DNA of 64,000 nt from Sapria himalayana. Lineage: Eukaryota > Streptophyta > Magnoliopsida > Malpighiales > Rafflesiaceae. Position 1 is the stretch's first letter; each line of letters starts with the position of its first letter. The notes under the pieces were generated by a model that was not told where the DNA came from, did not search any database, and worked only from the letters and a program-made list of their open reading frames with translations. Shown piece by piece: positions 38,293-52,400 of the stretch. Position numbers and translations under genes: made by a program. Location of the stretch: assembly GCA_029783825.1 (NCBI GenBank), contig JAREIK010018579.1, positions 1 to 64,000 of the forward strand. Direction: 5' to 3'.

Positions 38293-39094
38293 AAATTTTA
38301 TAAGGTAATATTTTGTTTTTTTATTACTCTTTCATATAAGAAAATTATGTCTGCATGATTAACACGTATTCATCTTTGGTTGTCCTTCTACAGTGGAGCA
38401 AGAAAAGGGAGAAGTTGTAGAAGAGATAATTAATTGGGTTTGGATTTTCATTGCTATTCCAGGATGGACCTTTGAAATGATTATTATTATGGTTTTTATT
38501 ATTTGTATTTTTTTTGTTATATTAATATGCCTAATTTTAGCAATTACATAAGTAGTAATTGCTGCTACCAATGTTTGTCGTCATCTTTAGCTATTCCTTA
38601 ATATTTTAAGTAATTATTTAAAAAATGTAGTATTGCTATTACGGTCAACTTTCAATCGGCTGAACAAAACCAACTTGTGAAAAAATAAAGAACCAAATTA
38701 AGCACACAACTCAGTCCCATTCTATTTAACATTTCTATCCTTTTCTGCACATCAAAGCTTTTGACAAGGTAATGGAACTCGTTTGCGGTTTTCAGCCTAT
38801 TTGACAAAACAAAATTGGCCCAATTTAAGTTTGAAAGATACATAACTAAGGAATGATAAATGGTACAACAAAAGGTTTCAACATGAACTAACTTAGCTGG
38901 TTTGAAGAAAATAAATTGAAAAAAAATGTCTGAACTCCATTCCGTCCCGGAACCATTTTCTCCTACCCAAAATCCCCGATCTTCGTCCCATCCCATCCGA
39001 TTACTTTCAACCTATAGGATGGGTCTGGATCTTCAAAAAAAAAATCTCTGAACTGTGGTAAGGGACTGGAGATTTGTAATCCCCATCCCATCCT
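38293..39094 (+). other. hAT 3' untranslated and subterminal region
   Basis: Non-coding sequence after the transposase remnant. The final 180 bp carries repeated CCGTCCCG, GTCCCATCCCATCC and CCCCATCCCATCCTG motifs leading into the right terminus. A 114-codon frame on the minus strand (38,652-38,996) runs through these motifs and shows no recognisable domain. I do not call it a gene. Confidence 0.7.
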
Positions 39095-39120
39095 GTCCCA
39101 TGAGCACCCCTAGCATTGAG
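39095..39120 (+). repeat. hAT right terminal inverted repeat and target duplication
   Basis: GTCCCATGAGCACCCCTA (39,095-39,112) is the inverted partner of the left end. GCATTGAG (39,113-39,120) is the right 8-bp target duplication. Satellite sequence of the same j monomer (TGGTTTTTAGGTTTTA) resumes directly. Confidence 0.92.
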
Positions 39121-39180
39121 TGGTTTTTAGGTTTTATTTAAAAAATAAAATAACAAAAAATTTATTTTTATTATTTTTTG

Positions 39181-39212
39181 ATATTTTCAAAGGTTATAAC
39201 CTTTGAAAATAT
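39181..39212. repeat. Perfect 32-bp palindrome of the satellite monomer
   Basis: An uninterrupted dyad around AAAGGTTATAACCTTT, only 61 bp beyond the hAT right target duplication, in the j monomer that the transposon split. Confidence 0.95.
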
Positions 39213-40525
39213 AATAATTTTTAAATTTTTTTCATATGTGAATACAATATTTAGTTATACTAATCATTATATTTATATATTATATAAATTCAATATAAAC
39301 AATTTTATTAATAAATATTCTAATAATAATCAAAAAATAAATTAATAATTTTTTAATAATAAGATAGATATTAATTAAAATATAATTACAAAACTAAAAA
39401 TGATTCAGAAGCAAAGAAAAATATATTACTATATAATAATTTTTTGTTTTTGAATTTTTTCTTCTTTTAATAAGTTTATCTATATTTTTTTGATGAAAAA
39501 TAATTTATATAAATTATATTTGTGTAACTCATAATTTATTTGTAATTAATATTTATATAAAAATAAACAAATAAATAATTAAATTTGAATATTTAAAATT
39601 AAAATGAAAAAAAAATGAGATTTATTCTTTATTATTTAGGATATACCGGTTTAATTTAAATTAGATCTATCTCACTAATAATTTATTTTGTAATTAATAT
39701 TTCTATAAAAATAAACTGATAAATAATTAAAATAAAAATTTAAAATTATACTGAATAAAAATTAAAATGAGATAAATGATTTTTTATTAATCTATACTAG
39801 TTTAATGGAATAAGTATTTAGAGGTTTTATCGTTTAAAAGTTTAGCAATTTATGTTTTTAGGCTTTTAGTGGTTTATAGGTTTTATAAAAAAAAATAAAA
39901 TAACAAAAATATTTTCGATAATTTGTTATCATTTTCATAGGTTATAACCTTTGAAAATATAATAATATTTACAATTTTTTGAAATGTGAATACAATATTT
40001 AGTAATATTAATATTAATAATTATATATCATATAAATTCAATATAAACAATTTTATTGTCAGACAATATAATAATGATCTAAAATTAAATAAATAAACTA
40101 TTAATAAAAAGATAGATATTAATTAAAAAAATATTTACACAACCCAAATTGTTTCAAAATTAAAGTAAAATATATTACTGGATAATAATTTTTAATTTTT
40201 AAATTTTTATTTCTTTTAGAACCGTATATTTTTTTATTAAAAATAAATAAATTAAATTATATTTGTCGCACTCATACTTTATTTTCTAATAAATATTTCA
40301 AAAAAAATAAACTAATAAATAATTAAAATGAATATTTAAAATTATAATAAATAGAAATAAAAATTAGATTTATTAATTATTAAGTATTATATAGATGTTT
40401 AATGTTTTATGTATTTAGGCATTACGGGGTTTAGGAGTTTACTGATTTAACTGTGTATGCATTTAGTGGTTTATAAGTTTTATTTAAGAAAAAAAATAAA
40501 AAAAGATTATTTTTATTATTTTTTG

Positions 40526-40557
40526 ATATTTTCAAAGGTTATAACCTTTGAAAATAT
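40526..40557. repeat. Perfect 32-bp palindrome of the satellite monomer
   Basis: Same symmetric 32-bp form as at 9,087, 34,130 and 39,181, in a j-type monomer. The j type keeps the palindrome most faithfully. Confidence 0.95.
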
Positions 40558-43500
40558 AATAATTATTAAATTTTTTTCAAAAGTGAATAAATATTTATTT
40601 ATAATAATCATAATAATTATATATCATATAAATTCAATATAAATAATTTTATTGATAGATATTCTAATAATATCAAAAAATAAATTAAAAATCGATTATC
40701 AATAAGATTGATATTACTTAAAATATAATATAAAAACCTAAAACGATTCAAAACCAAAGCAAAATATAATACTTAATAATAATTATTTATTTTTAAATTT
40801 TTATTCTTTTTTATAAGCTTATCTATTTTTTGATGAAAAATAATTTTTATAAATTATATTTTTAACTCATAATTTATTTTATAATTAATATATATATATA
40901 AATAAAAAACTAAACAATCAAAATGAATTTCTTGAATTAAAATTAAAACAAATAAAAATGAGATTTATTAATTATTATTTAGGGGATACCCGTTTAAATG
41001 ATTATCTATATTGGGGTATCGTGATATTTTAGTTTAGTTATTTAAGTGTTTAGGCATTTAGTGATTTATAGGTTTTATTTAAACAATGAAATAATAATTT
41101 TTTTTTTGTTTTTTCGCATGTTCAATGGTTATAATCTTTGAAAATATAAATATTTTCAATTTTTTTTCAAAAGTGAATACAATATTTAGTTATAATAATT
41201 ATTAAATTTATATATCATATAAATTAAATATAAATATTTTTATTAATAAATATTCTAATAATGACCATAAAATAAATTAATAATCTATTATTAATAAGTT
41301 TAGATATCAATTAAAATATAATTACAAAACCTAAAATGATACAGAAACAAAGTAAAATATATTACTCTATAATAATTTTTTGTTTTTTATTTTTTTATTT
41401 TTTTAATAAGTTTTTCTATATTTTATTGTTGAAAAATAATTTATATAAATTATATTTTTCTAAATAATAATTTATTTTGTATTTAATATTTATATAAAAA
41501 TAAACAAATAAATAATTAAAATAAATATTTAAAATTATAATGAAAAAAATAAAATAGATATTTATTATTTATTATTTAGGATATACCTGTTTAAAAAATC
41601 ATCTATTTAGGGTTTTCGAGATTTAGAAATTATTGATTTAAGTTATTAGGCATTGAATGGTTTATAGCTTTTATTCAAAAAATGAAATAACAAAAAATTT
41701 ATTTTTGATATTTTTCAAATTTTCAAATGTCATACCATTTTAAAATATAATAATTTTACAATTTTTTAAAAATGTGAATACAATATTTAGTAATAATAAT
41801 TATTATAACTCTATAAAATATAAAATAAATATAAACAATTTTATTGAAAAATATTATATCAATTATCAAAAAATAAATTAATAAACTATTATTAATATGA
41901 TAGATATAAATTAAAATATAATTAAAAAACCTAAAATGATTCAAAATCAAAGTAAAATTTATTAATAAATATTAATTTTTTTTTAGTTTCTGCATCATTT
42001 TATAAGCTTATATTTTTTTTGATGAAAAATATATTATTTAAATTATATTTGTCACTCATTATATTTTTTGTAATTATTATTCCTATAAATTATTTCAATT
42101 ATATTTAAGGTTTACGATTTTATAGGTTTAGGTATTTAGGGGCTTCGCGGTTTAGGAGTTTAGAAAATTATCTATTTAGGCATTTAATGGTTTATAAGTT
42201 TTATTTAAACAATTATATAACAAAAATTTTATTTTTGTTACTTTTTATCATTTTTGAAGGTTATAACATTTGAAAATATAACAATTTTTATATTTTTATT
42301 ATATGTGGACACTATATTTAGTTATGATGAACGTAATAATTATATATCATGTAAATTCAAAATAAACAATTATATTGATAAATATTATATTAATGATCAA
42401 AAAAATAATTTAATAAACTACTATATTTATTTAAAATATATTTGCAAAATGTAAATTTATTCAAAATCAAAATAAAATATATTACTAAATAATAATTTTG
42501 TTGATGTTTTGGTTCTTTTTATAAGTTTATGTTTTTTGTTATTAAAAGTAAATTCTTTAAATTATATTTGTCTTCCTCATAATTAATTTTTAATTTATAA
42601 TTCTATAAAAATAAACTAATAAATAATTAAAATGAATAATTAAAACTATAATTAATACAAATAAAATAGAAATTTATTATTTATTATTTGGGATATACTA
42701 GTTTAATGGTTTAAGTATTTAGGTGTTTTGGGGTTTAGTGATTTAAGTGTTTAGGCCTTTAGTGATTTATAGTTTTTATTTAAAGAATGAAAAAATAAAA
42801 AATTTTAATTTTTTGATTTTTTTTTAATTTTCAAAGGTTATAACCTTTGAAAATATAATAATTTTAATTTTTATTAAATGTGAATATAATATTTAGTTAT
42901 AATATTCTTAATAATTATATATAATGTAAACTTAATATAAATAATTTTATTAATAGATATTATAATAATTATCAATAAAAAATTAATAAACTATTATTAA
43001 TAAGAATGATATAAATTAAAATATAATTGCAAAGACTAAAATGATTCAAAATCAAAATAAAATATATTACAAAATAATAAATTTTTGTATTTAAAATTGT
43101 GCCTCTTTTTATAAGCATATATTTTTTTTTGATAAAAAATAAATTATTTAAAATAGATCTGTCTTACTAATAATTTATTTTGTAATTAATATTTCTATAA
43201 AAATAAATTGATAAATAATTAAAATAAAAATTTAAAACTATACTTAATAAAAATTAAAATGAGATTTATGATTTATTATTAATGCATACCGATTTAATTG
43301 TTTAAGTATTTAGAAGTTTTGTCATTTAGGAGTTAGCGATTTATGTTTTTAGGCTTTTAGTAGTTTATAGGTTTTATTTAAACAATAAAATAACAAAAGA
43401 AAATTGAAATTATTTCTCATTTTATCGGTTATAACCTTTGAAAATATAATAATATTTAAATTTTTGAAATTTGAATACAATATTTAGTTATAATAATTTT

Positions 43501-44023
43501 AATAATTTTAATAATTTTATATCATATAAATTCAATATAAACAATTTTATTGATAGATATTATAATAATTGATCTAAAATTAAATTAATAAACTACTAAT
43601 AATGAGATAGATATTAATTAAAAAATATTTACAAAACCCAATTTGATTCAAAATTAAAGTAAAAAATATTACTGGATAATAATTTTTAATTTTTAAATTT
43701 TTACTTCTTTTATAAGCGTATATATTTTTTTGATTAAAAATAAATTATATAAATTAAATTGGTCGCACTGATAATTTATTTTATATTAAATATTTCTATA
43801 AAAATAAACTAATAAATAATTAAAATGAATATTTAAAACAATAATAAATATAAATTAAAATTAGATTTATTAACTATTATGTATTATATAATAGTTTAAT
43901 GGTTTATGTATTTAGGCATTACGGAATTTAGGTGTTTACTGATTTAATTGTGTTTGCATTTAGTTGTTTATATGTTTTAATTAATAAATAAAATAACAAA
44001 ATATTTATTTTTATTATTTTTTA

Positions 44024-44054
44024 ATATTTTCAAGGGTATAACCCTTGAAAATAT
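44024..44054. repeat. Satellite dyad with compensatory arm changes
   Basis: Arms ATATTTTCAAGGGT and ACCCTTGAAAATAT pair over 14 bp around a 3-nt centre ATA. Relative to the common form, the left arm has A-to-G and the right arm the matching T-to-C. One central T has been lost. Confidence 0.9.
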
Positions 44055-44464
44055 AAGAATTTTTAAATTTTTTTCAAAAGCGAATTCAATATTTATTATA
44101 AAAATCATTATATTTATATATCATATAAATTCAATATAAACAATTTTAGTGATTAATATTCTAATAATGATCAAAAAATAAATTAATAATCTAGCATTAA
44201 TAAGATAGATATCAATTAAATTATAAAAACAAAACATAAAATGATTAATAAGCAAACCAAAATATATTACTATATAATAATTTTTTGTTTTGTAATTTTT
44301 TTTTATTTTAAAAAGTTTGCCTATATTTTTATGATTAAAAATAATTTACATAAATTATATTTGTCTAACTCATAATTTATTTTTTTAATTAATATTTATA
44401 TAAAAATAAAGAAATAAATAATTAAAATGAATATTTAAAATTATAATAAAAAAATTAGATTTTA

Positions 44465-46480
44465 GGGTATACCGGTTTAATTTAAATTATATCTATCTCA
44501 CTAATAATTTATGTTGTAATTAATATTTGTAAAATAAACTAATTAATAAATAAAGTAAAAATTTAAAATTATACTGAATAAAAATTAAAATAAGATTTAT
44601 GATTTATTATTAATGTATGCCAATTTAATAGTTTAAGTATTTAGTCGTTTTGTCGTATAGGTGTTTAGCGATTCATGTTTTTAGGCATTTAGTTGTTTAT
44701 AGGTTTTATTTAAAAAATAAAATAACAAAAAAAACTTTGAAATTTTTATTAATTTTCAAAGGTTATAACCTTTGAAAATATAATAATATTTGAAATTTTT
44801 TGAAATGTGAATGCATTATTTCGTTATAATAATTTTAATAATTATATAGCATATAAATTCTATATAAACAATTTTATTGTCAGACATTATAATAATGATC
44901 AAAAATTAAATTAATAAACTATTAATAATAAGATAGATATTAATTAAAAAATATTTACAAAATCCAAATTGATTTAGAATTGAAGTAAAAAATATTATTG
45001 GATAATAATTTTTAATTTTTAAATTTTTACTTCTTTTATAAGGGTATATTTTTTTTTATTAAAGATAAATTACTTAAATTATATTTGTCGCACTCATAAT
45101 TTATTTTGTAATAAATATTTATATAAAAATAAACTATAAATAATTAAAATGAATATTTAAAATTATAATAAATTGAAATAAAAATTAGATTTCTTAATTA
45201 TTAAGTAGTAAATAGCAGTTTAATGGTTTATGTATTTAGGCATTACAGGCTTTAAGAGTTTACTAATTTAACTGTGTATGCATTTAGTGGTTTATAGGTT
45301 TTATTTAAAAATTAAAATAACAAAATATTTATTTTTATTATTTTTTTATATTTTAAAAGGTTATAACATTTTAAAATATAATAATTTTTACATTTTTTTA
45401 AAATATGAATTCAATATTTAGTTATAATAATCTTAATAATTATATATCATGTAAATTCAATATAAACAAATTTATTGATAAATATTCTAATAATGATCAA
45501 AAAATAAATTAATAATCTATTATTAACAAGATAGATATCAATTAAAATACAATTACAAAACCTTAAATGATTCAGAAGAAAAGCAAAATATATTACAATA
45601 TAATAATTTTTTGTTTTGAAATTTTTTTTTTCTTTTAAAAAGTTTATTTATAATTTTTTGATGAAAAATAATTGATATAAATTATATTTGTTTAACTCAT
45701 AATTTATTTTGTAATTAATAATTATATAAAAATATACTAATAAATAATTAAAATGAATATTTAAAATTTTAATGAAAAAAATGAGTTTTATTATTTATTA
45801 TTTAGGGTATACCAGTTTAATTTAAATTAGATCTTTCAAACTAATATTTTATTATGTAATTAATATTTCTATAAAATAAACTGATAAATAATTAAAATAA
45901 AAATTTAAAATTCAACTAAATAAAAATTAAAATGAAATTTATGATTTATTATTAATGTATACCAGTTTAATTGTTTAAGAATTTAAAGGTTTTATCATTT
46001 AGGTGTTTAGCGATTTATGTTTTTAGGCATTTAGTGGTTTATAGGTTTTATTTAAACAATAAAATAAAAAAAAATTTGTAATTTTTTATCATTTTCATAG
46101 GTCATAACCTTTGAAAATATAATAATATTTAAAATTTTTTGAAATGTAAATACAATATTTAGTTATAATAATATTAATAATTATATATCATATAAATTCA
46201 ATATAAACAATTTTATTGATAGATTTGATAATAATGATCAAAAATTAAATTAATTAACTATTAATTATAAGATAGATATTAATTAAAAAATATTTAGAAA
46301 CCCCAAATTGATTCAAAATTAAAGTAAAATATATTACTTAATAAAAATTATTAATTTTTAAATTTTTAATTATTATATAAGCGTAAATACTTTTATTGAT
46401 AATTAAAATAAATAATTAAAATAAATATTTAAAATTATAATAAATAGAAAAAAAATTAGATTTATTAATTATTCATGAGT
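44465..46480 (+). repeat. Tandem k-i-j higher-order repeat (~1,340-bp period)
   Basis: The k partial monomer (TTTAATTTAAATTA marker) begins at 44,465 and again at 45,805. It is each time followed by i (TTTAGG/TTTAAAGG then TTTTGTCG or TTTTATCA) and j (TAAGTAGTA or TCATGAGTA, then TTATGTATTTAGGCATTA). The same composite occurs at 33,245, 34,585 and, on subtracting the hAT insert, 39,650. Confidence 0.8.
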
Positions 46481-49400
46481 ATATAGCGGTTAATGGTTTA
46501 TGTATTTAGGCATTACGAGGTTTAGTAGTTTACCGATTTAACTTTGTATGCATTTAGTGCTTATAGGTTTTATTTAAAAAATAAATCAACAAAATTTTTT
46601 TTTTTTTTTTTGATATTTTCAAATGTTATTACCTTTGAAAACATAATAATTTTTAAATTTTTTTCAAAAGTGAATTCAATATTTAGTTATAATAATCATT
46701 ATATTTATATTTCATATAAATTCAATATAAATAATTTTATTGATAAATATTTTAATAATGATCAAAAAATAAATTAATAATCTATTATTAAAAAAATAGA
46801 TATCAATTAAAATATAATTACATAACCTAAAATGATTCAGAAGGAAAGCAAAATATATAACTATATAATAAATTTTTGTTTTGAAATTTTTTCTTATTTT
46901 TATAAGTTTATCTATATTTTTTGATGAAAAATAGTTAATATAAATTATATCTGTCTAACTCATAATTTATATTGTAATTATTATTTAATAAAAATAAACG
47001 AATAAATAATTAAAATGAATATTTTAAATTATAATGAAATAATTAATATTGAGATTTATTATGTATTATTTATAGTATACCAGTTCAAAAGGATTATCTA
47101 TTTAGGGTTTTTGAGATTTCAGAGTTATTAACTTAAGTGTTTAGGCATTTAGTAGTTTATAAAATTTATTTAAACAATTAAATAACAACAAATTTTTTTT
47201 TGATATTTTCTCACATTTTTAAAGGTTATAACCTTTGAAAATATAATAATTTTAAATTTTTTTAAAAATGTGAATACAATATTTAGTAATAAGAACCATT
47301 ATAATTATATATAATATAAACTAAATATAAATAATTTTATTGATAGATATGATATCAATTATCAAAAAATTAATTAATATGCTATTATTAATATAATATA
47401 TATAAATTAAAATATAAATGCAAAACCTAAAATTATTCAAAATGAAAGTAAAATTTATTACCAAATAATAATTTTTTTTAGTTTTTGCTTCTTTTTATAA
47501 GCTTATATTTTTTTTGATGTAAAATAAATTATTAAAATTATATTTAAGGTTTATGAGTTTAAAGTTTTAAGTATTTAGGGTCTTTTGTGTTTAGGAATTT
47601 ATAGATTTTAATATTTAGGCATTTAGTGGTCTATAAGTTTTATATAAACAATGATATAACAAAAATTTTATTTTATTTTTATTTTTATTTTCTAATTTAT
47701 GAAGACATTTGAAAATATAAAACTTTCTAAATTTTTTTCAAATGTAAATATAAGTTTTAGTTATAATAATCTTAATAAATATAAGTCATTTAAATTCAAT
47801 ATAAATAATCACATTGCAATATATTATAATAAAGATCAATAAATAATTTAATAAACTATTATTAATAAGATATATATTATTTAAAATATATTTGCAAAAT
47901 CTAAATTTATTCAAAATCAAAGTATATATTACTAAATAATAAATTTTTTAATATTTTTCTTTTTTTTTTAAGTTTATATTTTTGTTATTAAAAATAAATA
48001 ATTTATATTATATTTGTCTTCCTCATAATTTATTTTCTAATTTATAATTCAATAAAAATAAACTAATAAATAATTAAAATAAATATTTAAAATTATAATG
48101 AATACAAATAAAATTGAGATTTATTATTTATTATTCATAATATATAGTTTTTATGGTTTAAGTATTTAGGTGTTCTGGGGTTTAGTCATTTAAGTGTTTA
48201 TGCCTTAAGTGATTTTATCTAATTTTTGAAGGTTACAACCTTTGAAAATATAATAATTTTAATTTTTTTTTAAAATGTGAATATAATATTTAGTTATAAT
48301 AATCTTGATAATTATATATAATGTAAAATCATTATAAATAATTTTATTAATAGATATTATAATAATGATAAATAATTAAATTAATAAACTATTATTAATT
48401 AGAATGATATAAATTAAAATATAATGCAAAATCTAAAATTATTCAAAATTAAATTATAAAAAATTACTAAATAATAATATTTTGTTTTAAAAATTTTGAC
48501 TCTTTTTATGATCTTATATATTTTTGATGAAAAATAAATTATTTAAATTATATTTGTCTCACTAATAATTTATTTTGTAATTAATATTTCAATAAAAATA
48601 AACTAATAAATAATTTAAATGAATATTTAAAATTTTAATGAATACTAATAAAAATGAGATTTATTATTTATTATTTAGAGTATACTAATTTAAAGGCGTA
48701 TGTATTTATGGGCTTCAAGGTTTAGGTGTTTAGTCATTAAAAATTTAGGTATTTTGTGGTTTATATATTTTATTTAAAAAATCTAATAACAAAAAATTTA
48801 TTTTTTTATTTTTTCTTATTTTCAAAAGTTATAACCTTTTAAAACTTAATAATTTTTAAATTTTTTTAAAATGTGAAAATATTAATTTGTTATAATAATC
48901 TAAATAATTATATATTATGTAAATTCAATATAAATAATTTTTTTTATAGATATAATGATGAAAATAATAAAATAAATTAATAAACTATAATTAATAAGAT
49001 AGAAATTAAATAAAATTTATTTGCAAAACCTAAAATGATTCAAAATCAAAGTAAAATATATTAATAAGATATATATTAAATAAAATTATTATTAATAAGA
49101 TAAAATATACAGGTTTAAAAGAATATATATTTATGAGTTTTGGGATTTAAGAATTTTGTGATTTAAGTATTCAAGCATTTAGTAGTTTATAGGTTTTATT
49201 TAAAATATACAATAACAAAAAATTTTTTCGTTTTTTGTTCTCATTTTTGAAGGATAAAACCTTTGAAACTATAACAATTTTTAATTTTTTTTTAAATGTG
49301 AATACTATATTGAGTTATGATAATCTTAATAATTATATATCATGTAAATTCAATATAAACAATTATATTTATATATATTATAATAATGATCATACAAAAG

Positions 49401-52400
49401 ATTAATAAATAATTATTAATAAGATAAATATTGTTTAAAATATATTTACAAAACCTAAAATGATTCAAAATCAAAGTGAAATATTTTACAAAATATTAAT
49501 TTTAAATTTTTAAATTTTTGTATCCATTTATAAGCTTATATATTTTTTTATGAAAAATAAATTATTTAAATTATATTTGTCTCACTATTAATTTATTTTT
49601 TAATTTATATTTCTATAAAAATAAACTAATAAATAATTAAAATGTATATATAATATTATAATGAATACTAATAAAAATGAGATTTATGATTATTTATTTA
49701 GGGTATACCTATTTAATGGTTTAACTGTATTGTGGTTTTGGGGTTAATGAGTTTATTGATTTATATGTTTACACATTTAGGTGTTTATAGGTATTATTTT
49801 ATCAATGAAATAATAAAAAATTTATATTTAAGAATTTTCGTGATTTTCAAAGGTTATAACCTTTGAAAATATAATAATTTTTTAATAGTTATAAATATGA
49901 ATACAATACATAGTTATAATAATCTTAATAATTATATTTGATGTAAATTCAACATAAAAAATTTTAATAATATATATTATTTTGATGATCAAAATATAAA
50001 TTAATAAACTATTATTAATAAGATAGATATTAATTAAAATATATTTTCAGAACCCAAAATAATTCAAAATCAAAGTAAATTATATTACTAAATAAAATTT
50101 TAAATTTTTGAAATTTTGTTTATTTTTATAAGCTTATATTTTTTTTCATTAAAAATAATTTATTTAAATTATATGTGTCACTCATTATTTATTTTGAAAT
50201 TATTATTTCTATAAAAATAAACTAAAAATTAATTAAAATAAATATTTAAAATTATAATGAACACAAATAAAAATAAAATTTATTATTTATTATTTATTAT
50301 TTAGGTTATATAGGTTTAATTGTTTAAGTATCTAGGCAGTTTTGGGGTTTAGGAGTCTAGAGATTTAAATGTCTAGGCATTTAGTGCTTTATAAGTTTTA
50401 TTTAAATAATAAAATAATTAAAAAAATATTTTTGGGATTTTTTATCATTTTTGAAGGTTATAACCTTTGAAAATATAATAATTTTTAAATTTTTTTAAAT
50501 GTAAATATAATATTTAGTTATAATAATCTTAATAATTATAAGAGATTTAAATTCAATATAAGTAATTTTATTGTTAGATATTATAAAATTAATCAAATAT
50601 TAAATTAATAAACTATTCTTAATAAGATTGATAACAATTAAAATATAATTACAAAACCTATATATAATGATTCAAAATCAAAGTAAAATATATTAATAAA
50701 TAATAATTTTTTGTTTTTTAAATTTTTACTTCTTTTTATATGCTTATATATTTTTTTTTGATTAAAAATAAATTATTAAAATTATAGTTGTGTCGCTCAT
50801 TATTTATTTTATAATTAATATTTCTATAAAAAATAAACTAATAAATAATTAAAATGAATATTTAAAATTATAATGATTACAAATTAAAATGAGATTTATG
50901 ATTTATTATATGTGATATACTAGTTTAATAATTTCATTATTTAGGAGTTTTGTCGTTTAGGAGGTTATAATTTATGTTGTTAGGCATTTAGTGGTTTATA
51001 GGTTTTATTTATATAATAAAAATAAAATTTTTTTTTTAGATTTTTACTGATTTTCAATGGTTATAACCTTTAAATATAAAATAATTTTTAAAATTTTTTG
51101 AAATGTGAATACTATGCATAATTATATTAATCTTCCTAATTATATATCATATAAATTCAATTTAAACAATTTTAATGATACATATTATAATAATGATCAA
51201 AAATTAAATTAATAAACTTTTATTAATAAAATAAATATTAATTAAAACAAATTTACATAACACAAAATGTTCAAAATAAAATCAAAATATATTACTAAAT
51301 AATAATATTTAATTTTTAAATTTGTCCATCTTTTTATAAGCTTATATTTTTTTTGATTAAAAATAAATTATTTAAATAATATTTGTCTCACTCGAAATTT
51401 ATTTTGTAATTAATTTTTTTAAATAATTAAACTATAAATAATTAAAATGAATATTTAAATTTATAATAAATAGAAATAAAAATAAGATTTATTATTTATT
51501 AAGTAGTATATAGATGTTAAAATGTTTATGTATTTAGGGGTTTCGGGGATTATGAGCTTACTAATTTAAGTAAGTAAACATTTAATGGTCTATAGGTTTT
51601 ATTTAAAAAATAAAATAACTAAAAATTTATTTTTATTATTTTTTCTCATTTTTTAAGATTATAATCTTTGAAAATATAATAATTTTTAAATTTTTTTCAA
51701 AATTGAATACATTATTTATTTATTATAATCATAATAATTATATATCATATAAATTCAATATAAACAATTTTATTGATAGATATTCTAATAATTATCATAA
51801 AATAAATTAAAAATATATTATGAATATGATTGATATTACTTAAAATATAATATCAAAACCTAAAATGATTATAAATCAAAGCAAAATATATTACTAAATA
51901 ATAATTATTTGATTTTAAATTTTTATTATTTTTATAAACTTATCAATTTTTTGATTAAAAATAATTTTTATAAATTATATTTTTAACTCATAATTTATTT
52001 TATAATTAATACATATATAAAAATACAAAACTAAACAATCAAAATGAATTTTTTAAATTATAATGAAAACAATTAAAAATGAAATTTATTAATTATTATT
52101 TAGGGTATACTGATTTAAAGGATTATCTATATAGAGGTATCAGAATTTTGTAGTTTAGTGATTTAAATGCTTAGGCATTTAGTGGTGTATAGGTTTTATT
52201 TAAACAATAGAATAACAAAGAAAAAATATTTTTTTTTATTTTTTCACATTTTCAAAGTTTATAACCTTTGAGAATATAATAATTTTAAATTTTTTTTCAA
52301 ATGTGAATACAATATTTAGTTATAATAATCATTATATTTATATATCATATAAATTCAATATAAACATTTTTATTGGTAGATATTCTAATAATGATGAAAA

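Larger units (their letters stand above)
35417..39112 (+). mobile_element. hAT-superfamily DNA transposon, degenerate (~3.7 kb)
   Basis: A GC-richer insert splitting a j-type satellite monomer inside its octamer tract. It has 18-bp terminal inverted repeats (15 of 18 matching), with ends TAGGGCTGCTCACGAGAC at the left and TAGGGGTGCTCATGGGAC at the right (complement of 39,095-39,112). It is flanked by an 8-bp target duplication, the standard hAT signature. Subterminal regions at both ends carry repeated CCCATCCC/TCCCG-type motifs, which are often transposase-binding regions in hAT elements. Between them lies a broken BED-finger transposase reading frame on the plus strand. The element is clearly immobile. 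No other copy is in this window. Confidence 0.96.

Noticed and set aside
38652..38996. 114-codon minus-strand frame in the hAT 3' region
   Set aside because: It runs through the transposon's subterminal CCCATCCC-type repeats and has no domain or homology I recognise. It is a shadow of non-coding DNA.
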